Under the pieces are notes generated by a model. That model was not told where the DNA came from. It worked only from the letters and a program-made list of their open reading frames with translations, and searched no databases. Shown here piece by piece: positions 51,760 through 59,045 of a stretch of DNA of 59,045 bases (positions are counted from its first letter, which is position 1; every line of letters begins with the position of its first letter). The stretch spans positions 185,901 through 244,945 of the forward strand of contig NZ_JAMWZB010000001.1 in assembly GCF_024305035.1 (NCBI RefSeq). Reading direction: 5' to 3'. This DNA is from Algoriphagus sp. Lineage in GTDB: Bacteria > Bacteroidota > Bacteroidia > Cytophagales > Cyclobacteriaceae. Made by a program: the position numbers and the translations under genes.

Positions 51760-53291
51760 TAGTAAAGTTTGAAATTAAGATTCAACCCTAAAGTTTGACT
51801 ATCAAAAAAAATAGTTTTTTGATAGTGGTAGCAAAAGTGTAAACTGGTTCGCTTGGAAAAGAAATGGGAATATTCAAATTTCAAATCGTAAGGATTATAC
51901 ATTTCTTGATTGAAAAGCAGGACCATATTTTCTGCTTGAATAGGAGCATTTCCCGGGGTTTCAGGCCCGAAGTAATAAATATTGGGATTGGATAGTTGAG
52001 CAAATACCCCATAATTACCCGTGATGCTGATGGTTTGTCTTTCTCCTAAATCCAATGAAATTTTCGCTAAGGCGCCATGAATAGATTGATTGATCGGAGT
52101 GAAATAAGGATGATAAGCTCCGGGGATGAGTTCGCCAAAACTCGGTCTAGTAGGCGGATCAGGCATAGAATTCGATTTAAATCGTACGCTATCCGTATCT
52201 GCTAAGGTACCCGAATAACCTAGCCAAAAATTGATGTTATTTGATTTTAATACTGTGAATAAAACCCACAAGCTGAGCATTTGAAGTGTATTATCCGATT
52301 CAAATGTTCGTTGATTTACCTGAAATTTTCCCATCCAAGAATTTTCAGATTTACGCTCAAGACTAATCTGAGCTAATTTGGGACTGATGGCCTCCTTCAA
52401 ACTTGCCAAAGTGTACAAGTAAGGTTCTTTGCCCAGAGCGGCACCGGCATAAAATCCATTTCCCAATCCTTGGACTAAGGAGGCTTCATAAGTGAAATTC
52501 AATGCATTTAATCGACTATTTTGAACCAATCCAACCGATAGTGATAAGGTAGTTTTGGCTTGGAGAAAAGCGAATTTATTTCCCATTTCCAATCGACTGA
52601 TCCGTTGATTTTCTTTGTAAAATCGGTTTTCAAGGTGAATAAAAGGCTGGAGTTTCGAAGAATGATAATCCGTGAATTTTCCTCCAATCATCCCGTAACC
52701 AAGGGGTTGGGAATCCGAATAAAAGCCCGATTCAATTGCAAGAGTAGGAGAAGTTTGCAGCTTAATTTCTTCCTTCAATTTCTTGGCCGATGGATGGTCT
52801 GGATACTCGGATAAAATCACCTCCAAATAGCCCAAGGATTTTTGTTTACTTGCTCCGGTCCAATAGTTGATTTCAGCTAATTTTTGGTTTATTTCTGGAT
52901 GTTTCGGGAGTTTTGGATCAAGCGTTTCCAAGAGTGCTTGGGTAACTTTCCAATCTTGGAATTCATAGAGAATCCGAGCATAATCCAGTTGAAGCTGAAG
53001 AAAATTTGGATTTGATCGAATTTCCTGCTCAAAAAAATCTTTTGTTTTTTGGAAATCTTTGGACCAATAGTATGCCTTTCCCAATAGTCTACTCAGGTCT
53101 TCATTTGGGATTCCGAGATTTTTAAGATTGGATAATTCTTGGATCGCTTCTTGAATTTGACCTTGATTCAAAAGATGGTCTGCTTGAGTTATTTTTTGAA
53201 AAAAATCTGAATTTTGAGCATAAGTATTTTTATATGTGAAAACACATAAAGTGATGATAATGTGAAGATTAATTAGCTTAATCCAAGGCAT
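51759..53291 (-). CDS. TPR protein with C-terminal outer-membrane beta-barrel (exporter-like)
   Basis: 510 residues. A signal peptide ends near NTYAQ (residue 26). Residues of about 28-180 are TPR helices (QADHLLNQGQIQEAIQELSNL, LARILYEFQ). From about 190 to the end the sequence alternates polar and hydrophobic residues with aromatic belts, ending GLNLNFKLY with a C-terminal aromatic residue, as in outer-membrane barrels of the YaiO/PgaA/BcsC type. It would carry polymer across the outer membrane with TPRs in the periplasm. It heads the operon with the synthase and hydrolase. Confidence 0.78.
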   Translation of the reverse strand: MPWIKLINLHIIITLCVFTYKNTYAQNSDFFQKITQADHLLNQGQIQEAIQELSNLKNLGIPNEDLSRLLGKAYYWSKDFQKTKDFFEQEIRSNPNFLQLQLDYARILYEFQDWKVTQALLETLDPKLPKHPEINQKLAEINYWTGASKQKSLGYLEVILSEYPDHPSAKKLKEEIKLQTSPTLAIESGFYSDSQPLGYGMIGGKFTDYHSSKLQPFIHLENRFYKENQRISRLEMGNKFAFLQAKTTLSLSVGLVQNSRLNALNFTYEASLVQGLGNGFYAGAALGKEPYLYTLASLKEAISPKLAQISLERKSENSWMGKFQVNQRTFESDNTLQMLSLWVLFTVLKSNNINFWLGYSGTLADTDSVRFKSNSMPDPPTRPSFGELIPGAYHPYFTPINQSIHGALAKISLDLGERQTISITGNYGVFAQLSNPNIYYFGPETPGNAPIQAENMVLLFNQEMYNPYDLKFEYSHFFSKRTSLHFCYHYQKTIFFDSQTLGLNLNFKLY

Positions 53292-53411
53292 TGAATGGAG
53301 CAGTAAGTACAGCTTTGTTTACCCCGATTTCAAACTGATTAGGAAGAAGTGAGGTAGAATTTATGGGTGAATTCGCTTAAAAATACTTAAATTATTTTAA
53401 GAATGTGATCC

Positions 53412-55286
53412 TTACGAATCTTCCTTCAAAGAATCTGAATCCCAGGCATGATCATTTAGGGAGAATTTTTTCATCAATTCCCCCGATAGTAGGTTTTCCT
53501 GCTGTTCAATATGTTTTTTAGCATTCTGGATGTACTCATTTTCATCATTTTTATAATTCACCAAAATCTGAAGAGATTCCTCATCATACTTTTTGAATTG
53601 GGCAGCTAAACGATGTACGGTATGGGCCCGAAATCCCATTTTCCGCAGGACATCTTCACCCATCCGTACCGAAGTATCCAGGTGCTCTCGATAAATGTTT
53701 CGAACACCATTTTCCATTAATTCATAGGCATCATAGCGGTTTTTGGCCCGTACCAATACCTCTAAATGCGGGAAATGCTCCTTACAGATCTCGATTACTT
53801 GTAGCGTTTGCGAAGGAGTGTCGATTGCCGAAACCAAAATTTTTGCCTCCTCTGCTCCGGCTGTTTTGAGTACATTGACCTGCGACCCATCACCAAAATA
53901 GACTTTAAATCCCATTTTTCTCAAAAAATCTATGCGATCTGGATCATAATCCAAAATGGTACATTCCACGCCATTGGCTCTCAGGAATCTTCCCACGGTA
54001 CTACCAAAGTTTCCAAAACCAAGTAAAATAACTTGATTTTTCTCATGGATGACCTCTTCCTCTTTTCCAGTGGCGGGGTCTCCGGTTTCTAATTTGGGGA
54101 TAAGCAATTTATCCAAAACCAGAGTGGCCAATGGCGTAAATGTCATGGTCAAGGCAGTAATTGCCATCAATTGATCTGAAAGACCAAGATCAATCACTTC
54201 AAACTGGAGTGCAAACGCATAGGTGACAAAGGAAAATTCTGAAACCTGAGAAAGGCCAATTGCAAAACTTAAATTTTGACCCACGGAAAGCTTCCGGAGT
54301 TTTCCGATCATCAACAGGACCAGCGTCTTGATCAGCATGATTCCCAAGGTGATCGAAAAAATTGTCAACGGGTCTGCCAGTATTAAATTAAAATTGATCG
54401 TCGCTCCCACAGCCATAAAAAATACCCCCAAAAGCAGTCCTTTAAATGGCTCCAAATCTGATTCTAGCGCATGTCTATAGGGAGAGTTGGCCAATATTAC
54501 CCCGGCAATAAAGGCTCCTAAGGCCGGACTCAACCCGACCACTTGCATGAGCCAACTGATTCCGAATACGATCAAGAGGGCAGAAGCGGTAAAAAGTTCA
54601 CGTAGATGAGTCTTGGAAACCCACTTGAGCAGTGGGCCAAAGCCATATTTTCCCAACAAAACCACAAGTCCAATGGCTCCAAAAATAGAAAGGGTTTGTG
54701 CCCAGGTTGGGAGACTTTCAATCAAACCATTTTCGCCATGAGATTCAGCTCCTAATTCCCCTGTAACTGTAGCCAGTAGGGGGATGATGGCCAAAATTGG
54801 AATTACAGCAATATCCTGCATGAGCAGGACGCCGAATGACATTTTTCCCACTGGACTTCCCATTTGATGGTTTTCCTTCAAGGAAGAAAGAACAATGGCA
54901 GTAGAAGAAAGAGCCATAGACAGGGAGATGGCTAGGCTGATTTTCCAATCGATACCCAAAAAGACAGCCACCCCAAAGAGTAAGGCTGCAGTCAGTACTA
55001 CCTGAAATAAACCTACCCGAAGAATGAGATCTCTCATCTTCCAAAGGTTTTCTGGGTCCAGTTCCAAACCGATCAAAAAAAGCATAATCACCACACCAAA
55101 TTCTGTGGTGTGCATGATGTCTTGTCCTTGATTTCCACTTTCGATAAAACCCAATAAATAGGGGCCTATGACAATTCCTGCAATTAAATATCCTAATACA
55201 GAGCCCATTCCCAGTTTTTTGGCAATCGGGACAAAGAGGATAGCTGCAGAAATAAAAATAATGGCGCTTAATAAAAATCCAGTCAT
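53412..55286 (-). CDS. CPA2 antiporter with RCK/TrkA-N domain (KefC-like)
   Basis: 624 residues. The N-terminal 390 residues form the monovalent cation/H+ antiporter-2 domain (about 12 helices, with VIMLFLIGLELDP and PALGAFIAGVILANSPYRHALE). A Rossmann RCK_N domain follows (VILLGFGNFGSTVGRFL near residue 415), binding NAD(P) or a regulatory ligand. A C-terminal coiled tail ends the protein. It probably expels K+ in exchange for H+ and is gated by redox or an electrophile signal. It overlaps the KefF-like gene by 4 bases. Confidence 0.9.
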   Translation of the reverse strand: MTGFLLSAIIFISAAILFVPIAKKLGMGSVLGYLIAGIVIGPYLLGFIESGNQGQDIMHTTEFGVVIMLFLIGLELDPENLWKMRDLILRVGLFQVVLTAALLFGVAVFLGIDWKISLAISLSMALSSTAIVLSSLKENHQMGSPVGKMSFGVLLMQDIAVIPILAIIPLLATVTGELGAESHGENGLIESLPTWAQTLSIFGAIGLVVLLGKYGFGPLLKWVSKTHLRELFTASALLIVFGISWLMQVVGLSPALGAFIAGVILANSPYRHALESDLEPFKGLLLGVFFMAVGATINFNLILADPLTIFSITLGIMLIKTLVLLMIGKLRKLSVGQNLSFAIGLSQVSEFSFVTYAFALQFEVIDLGLSDQLMAITALTMTFTPLATLVLDKLLIPKLETGDPATGKEEEVIHEKNQVILLGFGNFGSTVGRFLRANGVECTILDYDPDRIDFLRKMGFKVYFGDGSQVNVLKTAGAEEAKILVSAIDTPSQTLQVIEICKEHFPHLEVLVRAKNRYDAYELMENGVRNIYREHLDTSVRMGEDVLRKMGFRAHTVHRLAAQFKKYDEESLQILVNYKNDENEYIQNAKKHIEQQENLLSGELMKKFSLNDHAWDSDSLKEDS

Positions 55287-55846
55287 GACTTCTGAACAAA
55301 TGGTAAGGTGATTTCTTCGTCTCGGAGCGTCAGGATCAGATCCCGGTATTCTTTAGCCTTTCGGCTGAGTTGAAGGGCGTCGATTTTGTGAGTGCCGCCA
55401 ACGTGAAAGGCAGGTAGGTAGCGCATGTTGCAGAGATAGGCTGTTTGTTCAAATGGCCTCAAGAATGTATCCAGGGTAAATCTATTCCGGCCACCAGACG
55501 AATATACAGCTGTGGACCCACCGGAACTGACTGCATTGAGTATGTATTTGTTTTTTAGATAGGTTCCATTCTTGCCATATGCCCAGCCGTATTCCAGAAC
55601 CAAATCGATCCATTGCTTCATCAGTGGGGGACAGGAATACCAATAAATCGGATGTTGCCATATGATCACATCGGAATCAAAAAGCGCTTCTTGCTCGGGC
55701 TGTACCTGAACTTGAAAATCAGGGTACAGCTCATACAGGTCCCGAACCAGGACATTTTCTAATCCAGCAATAGCTGCTAATAATTTGGAATGAACATCGG
55801 AATGCTCAAATTTGGGATGAGCAAAAAGTACCAAAATTTTGCGCAT
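55283..55846 (-). CDS. KefF-like NAD(P)H quinone oxidoreductase
   Basis: 187 residues, the flavodoxin-like NAD(P)H dehydrogenase (quinone) fold. Visible elements are ILVLFAHPKFEHSDVHSKLL (FMN-binding loop), WQHPIYWYSCPPLMKQWIDLVLEYGWAYG (the family signature), and VSSGGSTAVYSSGG. E. coli KefF and KefG are the same fold and activate Kef antiporters. Its gene precedes the antiporter with a 4-base overlap, as in kefFC. It may sense or reduce quinones and electrophiles. Confidence 0.88.
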   Translation of the reverse strand: MRKILVLFAHPKFEHSDVHSKLLAAIAGLENVLVRDLYELYPDFQVQVQPEQEALFDSDVIIWQHPIYWYSCPPLMKQWIDLVLEYGWAYGKNGTYLKNKYILNAVSSGGSTAVYSSGGRNRFTLDTFLRPFEQTAYLCNMRYLPAFHVGGTHKIDALQLSRKAKEYRDLILTLRDEEITLPFVQKS

Positions 55847-55861
55847 AGGTGTTAAATAAGT

Positions 55862-56296
55862 TTATCCAGTGAATCCAATTTTTTTATGCGTACCATCACA
55901 AAATGGCTTGTTTTCACTTTTGCCGCATCGGCAAAATGCAGTGACTTTAAATTGGGGCTTGGTACTCCCATCAGTCAGTTTGACCTGGAGCTTCCCATAG
56001 ACCATTAATGGACCACTTGGAATTACTTCTACCAGTAATTCCGAGTCAAGCTCGTTTTCTCCGCTTTCTTCTTGACCTTCATAGTAAAACCCCAAAGCTC
56101 CCGAAGGACATTGTTTAATTTGTTCTACAATCCGATCGGTAGTTTCGGCCTCAACCTTGATCCATGGCTTTTGATTGGGGTTAAAAACTGTGGGAAGGCC
56201 CTTAAAACAATTTTCCGAATGAATGCATTTGTGAGGCTCCCAAGTGACGACTACTTCACCGTTGGAATATTCTTTTTTGATTTTTTTTTCTTCCAT
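55862..56296 (-). CDS. Fer4_19-CDGSH fusion iron-sulfur protein
   Basis: 144 residues. N-terminal half is a YjdI/Fer4_19-type module with Cys24, Cys30 and Cys63 (PHKCIHSENC, KQCPSGAL). The C-terminal CDGSH motif is CRCGKSENKPFCDGTHKK (Cys122, Cys124, Cys133, His137), binding a 2Fe-2S cluster. The fusion is known, with an unknown role in electron transfer or redox sensing. It starts the operon, 15 bases before the KefF-like gene, so it likely feeds or monitors the redox state that gates the antiporter. Confidence 0.88.
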   Translation of the reverse strand: MEEKKIKKEYSNGEVVVTWEPHKCIHSENCFKGLPTVFNPNQKPWIKVEAETTDRIVEQIKQCPSGALGFYYEGQEESGENELDSELLVEVIPSGPLMVYGKLQVKLTDGSTKPQFKVTAFCRCGKSENKPFCDGTHKKIGFTG

Positions 56297-56394
56297 TTCT
56301 CAAGCGTTTTTCTTGATGTATATTACCAAAAAATATTTAAACCTGGTGGTTTTTACCCTGGTTAGGGTGGTTATTTTTTGAAGAAATAAAAAGT

Positions 56395-56441
56395 GGCTGT
56401 ACTGATTTTAAATGGAAGAGAAATACAGTACAGCCCTTTTT
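56395..56441. terminator. Bidirectional terminator between two minus-strand units
   Basis: Perfect 10-base stem GGCTGTACTG (56395-56404) with CAGTACAGCC (56426-56435), then CTTTTTCTT on the plus strand and ACTTTTTATTT on the minus strand. It closes the unknown gene at 56443-56934. Confidence 0.85.
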
Positions 56442-56442
56442 C

Positions 56443-56934
56443 TTAATGAAGCTCCTCGTTGATCAATTGATTCCAGTTTTGAACCAAAACTTTTTCTCCC
56501 ATCATGTCTGGAAACTGATCCGAGTCAAAAAACTCCAGGTTTTTATTCGCCTGCTCAGGATTTCTAAAGTGCAGGGTTAGGGCAAGAAAATCGGTAACAA
56601 TTACCTGTTCATTTCCTAATTTTACCTTTCGGATTTGTGAATCAATACTGCAGGATTTTACAGTTTTGAGATCAATGATATCCTGACAAGGAAAGTCCCC
56701 AAATCGCGCATAAACCAGTGTTTTTTTTGCTTGGTCCAGCCCAATTTGATAATGGTTTCTCCACTTTTCAGTTTTGGTTAGGGTAAGATTCATTTTTCCA
56801 GCCAATTCAAGAAAGCTCAAGTCTTGCTTTTTTGTCAGTTGCTTTTGTTTTATTCGTTGAATTGCAAATGGGGCAATAAAGGCCATAAGAAAGAAGGCGG
56901 ACACCAAAAGGCTCGCCAAATCAATGTCTATCAT
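56443..56934 (-). CDS. Membrane-anchored protein of unknown function
   Basis: 163 residues. A single N-terminal helix (LASLLVSAFFLMAFIAPFAI) is followed by a basic stretch (RIKQKQLTKKQD), so the body faces the cytosol. A mixed alpha/beta domain follows, with YARFGDFPCQDIIDLKTVKSCSIDS and VTDFLALTLHFRNPEQANKNLEFFDSD. I recognise no family. It has its own terminator. Confidence 0.7.
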   Translation of the reverse strand: MIDIDLASLLVSAFFLMAFIAPFAIQRIKQKQLTKKQDLSFLELAGKMNLTLTKTEKWRNHYQIGLDQAKKTLVYARFGDFPCQDIIDLKTVKSCSIDSQIRKVKLGNEQVIVTDFLALTLHFRNPEQANKNLEFFDSDQFPDMMGEKVLVQNWNQLINEELH

Positions 56935-57003
56935 GTTTGTTGTTGATTAGTAAGTTGTAGAATGCACAAGTTTGCCGAGTGGCAACGGAAAAATTTGCGC
57001 TAC

Positions 57004-57351
57004 TTACCAGGTGTAGAAGTATTGCTCAAAAAGGATTTTGACATCAAAAAGGGGACTCGACCCGGAGGTCCAAAAAAAGGAGTGGGCGAGTTTTTGATAC
57101 CGAAAAATCTCCGATGACCAGATTGAATTGATTTTTCCATCCTGTACCCAATCCACCTTAAAGGGGGGGATTTCAAAACTTGAATTTCCCTCCGATACCA
57201 GACCTAAATCAAAATAAAATGTGGAAAGCTCTGAGAGTGAGCTTTCTTCAATTTTGGATTGGTCTTGACCGGAATCAAACCGAATAAAAAATGAAAACCA
57301 ACTGAATCCCAGGGACAGGAGGAAGGAGAAAAATAGAAGTTTGCTTTTCAC
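57004..57351 (-). CDS. Small protein of unknown function with N-terminal membrane helix
   Basis: 115 residues. It begins MKSKLLFFSFLLSLGFSWFSFF, a signal anchor or signal peptide, then an acidic Ser-rich stretch and a 60-residue aromatic-rich domain (FKVDWVQDGKINSIWSSEIFRYQK). I recognise no family. It lies 60 bases downstream of the GH32 gene on the same strand, so the two may be co-transcribed. Confidence 0.6.
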   Translation of the reverse strand: MKSKLLFFSFLLSLGFSWFSFFIRFDSGQDQSKIEESSLSELSTFYFDLGLVSEGNSSFEIPPFKVDWVQDGKINSIWSSEIFRYQKLAHSFFWTSGSSPLFDVKILFEQYFYTW

Positions 57352-57411
57352 CGATTGATTGAATTCTTAGGCAAGAATAATGCTTTTTACGGAATGGATT
57401 GCCAAAAGGAT

Positions 57412-58893
57412 TTATTTCTTTTCAGTCAAATTATGGATTTTGATTTTTGCCAAATTTTCTGAAAACCGAATCTTTTTCCAAGGCTCGGTTGGAAAAAGCG
57501 TAGAGGTGAGTACTACCTCCCCATCATTGATAAAAAGCTCCAAAGAACTGGCATCCAAAAATAGCCGAACCGTCTTTGCCTCCCAACTCATGGGTGCAGA
57601 ATGCACTGCTGCAAAATCAGGATGAAAATCTGAATTACCTGCCAAGCTTCGATCCACACTGACTAAGCCGTTGTCTCGAGTGATCAGGACCTTTTCGCCT
57701 AGGTCGTTCTCCAATAAAATGGAAAACGTTTCTTCTTTCTCAATTTCAGCGCTAATTTCCACCGCCTCGGAGGGCAAATTTGACTCAAAATCATCCAATT
57801 CAAAAGAAGACGTTCTAAGTTGGGTTATTTCCGCAGCAGGGGCCGATTTGACCAGTAAGGTTCCATCAACCTCAAACAGACTGAGCTCGCGGGGAATTGT
57901 CATTGCTGATCGCCATTTTTCTGTCGGTACCACCTGTGCGTAGAGCCAATTACTCATCCAGCCGATGAAAAGGTGACGATTGGATACATTGGACCAAGTT
58001 ACTCCGGCATAATTGTCCGGTCCGTAATCAAGCCAGCGAATGAGTTGATCATCGGGTGAGAATTTACCCTCTAAAAAGTCTCCGATAAAATATTGGGTTG
58101 CTGAGCCTTTCTGCGGACCACCCGGATTAATACTGACTAGGAGTATCCATTTCTTTGAACCATCCGGGGCAATCATTGGGATCAGGTCTGGACACTCCCA
58201 GACGCCTCCATGGGCCCCTTGATTCTGGCCAAACTCACTTTCTAATTTCCATTCAAGAAGATTAGCTGAACTGTAAAACTGGATTCGATCCGATACAGCT
58301 AAGGTCATAAGCCAACCGGTCTGCCCATTGGATAATGTCCAGGGTCTTACTTTCGGGTCGCGAAAATCTCGAATTCCCGGATTGGGCAGCACCGGGTTTT
58401 GTGCATATTTTTCCCAAGTTTTGCCTTGGTCCAATGAATAGGCGATTGCTTGAGATTGATAATCGGAATCGCCTGACTGTTCGCTCTCCATATCGTGATA
58501 GGTGTAAATAGCGACCAATGGTGGATTTTCTTCCGTTCCCAGTCCTGAACTGTTTCCCGCATCAACTACAGCACTACCCGAAAAGATGTACCCCAATGTA
58601 TCCGGATTGATGGCGATGGGCTGGTGCTTCCATTCGATCAAATTATCCGAAATGGCATGTCCCCAGTGCATGGGCCCCCAAATCGTTGAATCTGGAAAAT
58701 GCTGATAAAACAAGTGGTAGTTATTTTCATAAAAGACCATTCCATTAGGGTCATTCATCCAACCAGAGGGAGGTGTAAAATGATAGATAGGTCTAAATTT
58801 CTCAGATTGAGAAGACTCGAACTCAATTTCAGGAGCCGTTTGGCAGGCTAAATTCAGCAGAAGAAGGAACAGGATCAGCGCAGGATTTTTCAT
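57412..58893 (-). CDS. GH32 beta-fructosidase lipoprotein
   Basis: 493 residues from ATG at 58893 (MKNPALILFLLL). The lipobox is LLNLAC (lipid Cys17). The five-bladed GH32 propeller shows WMNDPNG (45-51, nucleophile Asp48), FRDPKV (transition-state Asp) and WECPDL (acid/base Glu), followed by a C-terminal beta-sandwich. It hydrolyses sucrose, inulin or levan, probably on the outer membrane. A possible gene tail upstream at the window edge may hold its transport partner. Confidence 0.93.
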   Translation of the reverse strand: MKNPALILFLLLLNLACQTAPEIEFESSQSEKFRPIYHFTPPSGWMNDPNGMVFYENNYHLFYQHFPDSTIWGPMHWGHAISDNLIEWKHQPIAINPDTLGYIFSGSAVVDAGNSSGLGTEENPPLVAIYTYHDMESEQSGDSDYQSQAIAYSLDQGKTWEKYAQNPVLPNPGIRDFRDPKVRPWTLSNGQTGWLMTLAVSDRIQFYSSANLLEWKLESEFGQNQGAHGGVWECPDLIPMIAPDGSKKWILLVSINPGGPQKGSATQYFIGDFLEGKFSPDDQLIRWLDYGPDNYAGVTWSNVSNRHLFIGWMSNWLYAQVVPTEKWRSAMTIPRELSLFEVDGTLLVKSAPAAEITQLRTSSFELDDFESNLPSEAVEISAEIEKEETFSILLENDLGEKVLITRDNGLVSVDRSLAGNSDFHPDFAAVHSAPMSWEAKTVRLFLDASSLELFINDGEVVLTSTLFPTEPWKKIRFSENLAKIKIHNLTEKK

Positions 58894-59004
58894 CAATGGA
58901 GGCATAAAAGAGAATTCAATAGCTGATGTAAAAATAGGGTTTTGATTTCATTCTCTTTGACTATTTCCACCTAAAAGCTGGGGAATCCTCCAGGGAAATC
59001 GCTT

Positions 59005-59045
59005 TTAGATTTTCAGGACTTTAGATCGGTACTCATCATCCAGAG
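59005..59045 (-). CDS. Possible 3' end of a gene cut by the window edge
   Basis: On the minus strand the frame starting at base 59043 reads LDDEYRSKVLKI and then stops (TAA at 59005-59007). Only 12 codons are visible, so coding status is uncertain. If real, it would lie 111 bases upstream of the GH32 gene in the same direction. Confidence 0.3.
   Translation of the reverse strand, partial: LDDEYRSKVLKI

Noticed and set aside
54745..55299. 184-codon frame on the minus strand overlapping the KefC-like gene
   Set aside because: It is a +1 shadow of the antiporter gene, with high Cys/His/Arg content from the out-of-frame reading.
1..59045. tRNA, rRNA, riboswitch or CRISPR signals
   Set aside because: I looked on both strands but saw no cloverleaf, rRNA segment, repeat-spacer array or FMN riboswitch near ribE; a covariance-model scan could still find a small RNA.

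Overview
The window looks like chromosomal DNA of a Bacteroidota bacterium, most likely order Cytophagales and near Algoriphagus or other Cyclobacteriaceae. This is judged from gene content, not from a database search. Supporting signs are a type IX secretion (T9SS) C-terminal sorting domain, a small Hc1-like histone H1 protein, DUF6503 and DUF1015 proteins, a Mpl-like muropeptide ligase, many exported lipoproteins and peptidases, AT-rich DNA with few Shine-Dalgarno sequences, and UVR-tailed bifunctional nuclease. I saw no rRNA, tRNA, CRISPR array or intact insertion sequence. The DNA is gene-dense and mostly housekeeping or exported functions. Only one gap exceeds 300 bases (20936-21711).

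Layout. 1-8457: the 3' part of a HYR-repeat T9SS cargo protein, an APC permease, a 1041-residue exported VPS10/sortilin-type propeller, an M1 aminopeptidase and a small Hc1-like histone. 8560-13362: an alpha-oxoamine synthase (serine palmitoyltransferase-like) divergent from accC, DUF1015 and maf. 13366-18027 (minus): a single-domain response regulator; a tight four-gene operon (possible HolD-like protein, DUF3817 membrane protein, kinase-fold protein, HMA-CDF metal transporter); a hotdog thioesterase; and pcm. 18135-22254: ribE, a lipase plus FGE-like lipoprotein pair, an unexplained 776-base block with a broken frame, and ferritin. 22518-30004: DinB, PhzF, a K+ channel, an S10 carboxypeptidase, gluQRS divergent from two exported proteins, DUF4442 and an M48 protease. 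30066-36726: DEDDh exonuclease plus Mpl-like ligase, a lycopene-cyclase-like membrane protein, dnaB, an oxidoreductase, a PGDYG-like protein and a TPR protein. 36801-40515: etfB-etfA, bifunctional nuclease and a CNT nucleoside transporter. 40673-48748: M28 peptidase, truC, mnmA, a MATE exporter, an MBL hydrolase, a lipoprotein, a CAP protein and an ACP-like protein lacking the carrier serine. 49022-53291: a three-gene operon (TPR/beta-barrel protein, membrane GT2 synthase, GH26-like hydrolase) that reads as a minimal exopolysaccharide synthase and export system. 53412-59045: a Fer4_19-CDGSH protein, KefF-like and KefC-like operon, two unknown proteins, a GH32 lipoprotein and possibly the tail of a further gene.

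How the genes work together. The clearest co-transcribed groups are the exopolysaccharide operon (neighbours overlap by 1 and 4 bases), the redox/Kef operon (15-base gap, then 4-base overlap) and the four-gene operon at 13961-16679 (gaps of 9, 0 and 4 bases). These are also the best candidates for undescribed biology. Several convergent pairs share their stop codons or overlap (18716-18725, 28581-28584, 35788-35791), while eleven hairpin-plus-T-run terminators mark other unit ends.
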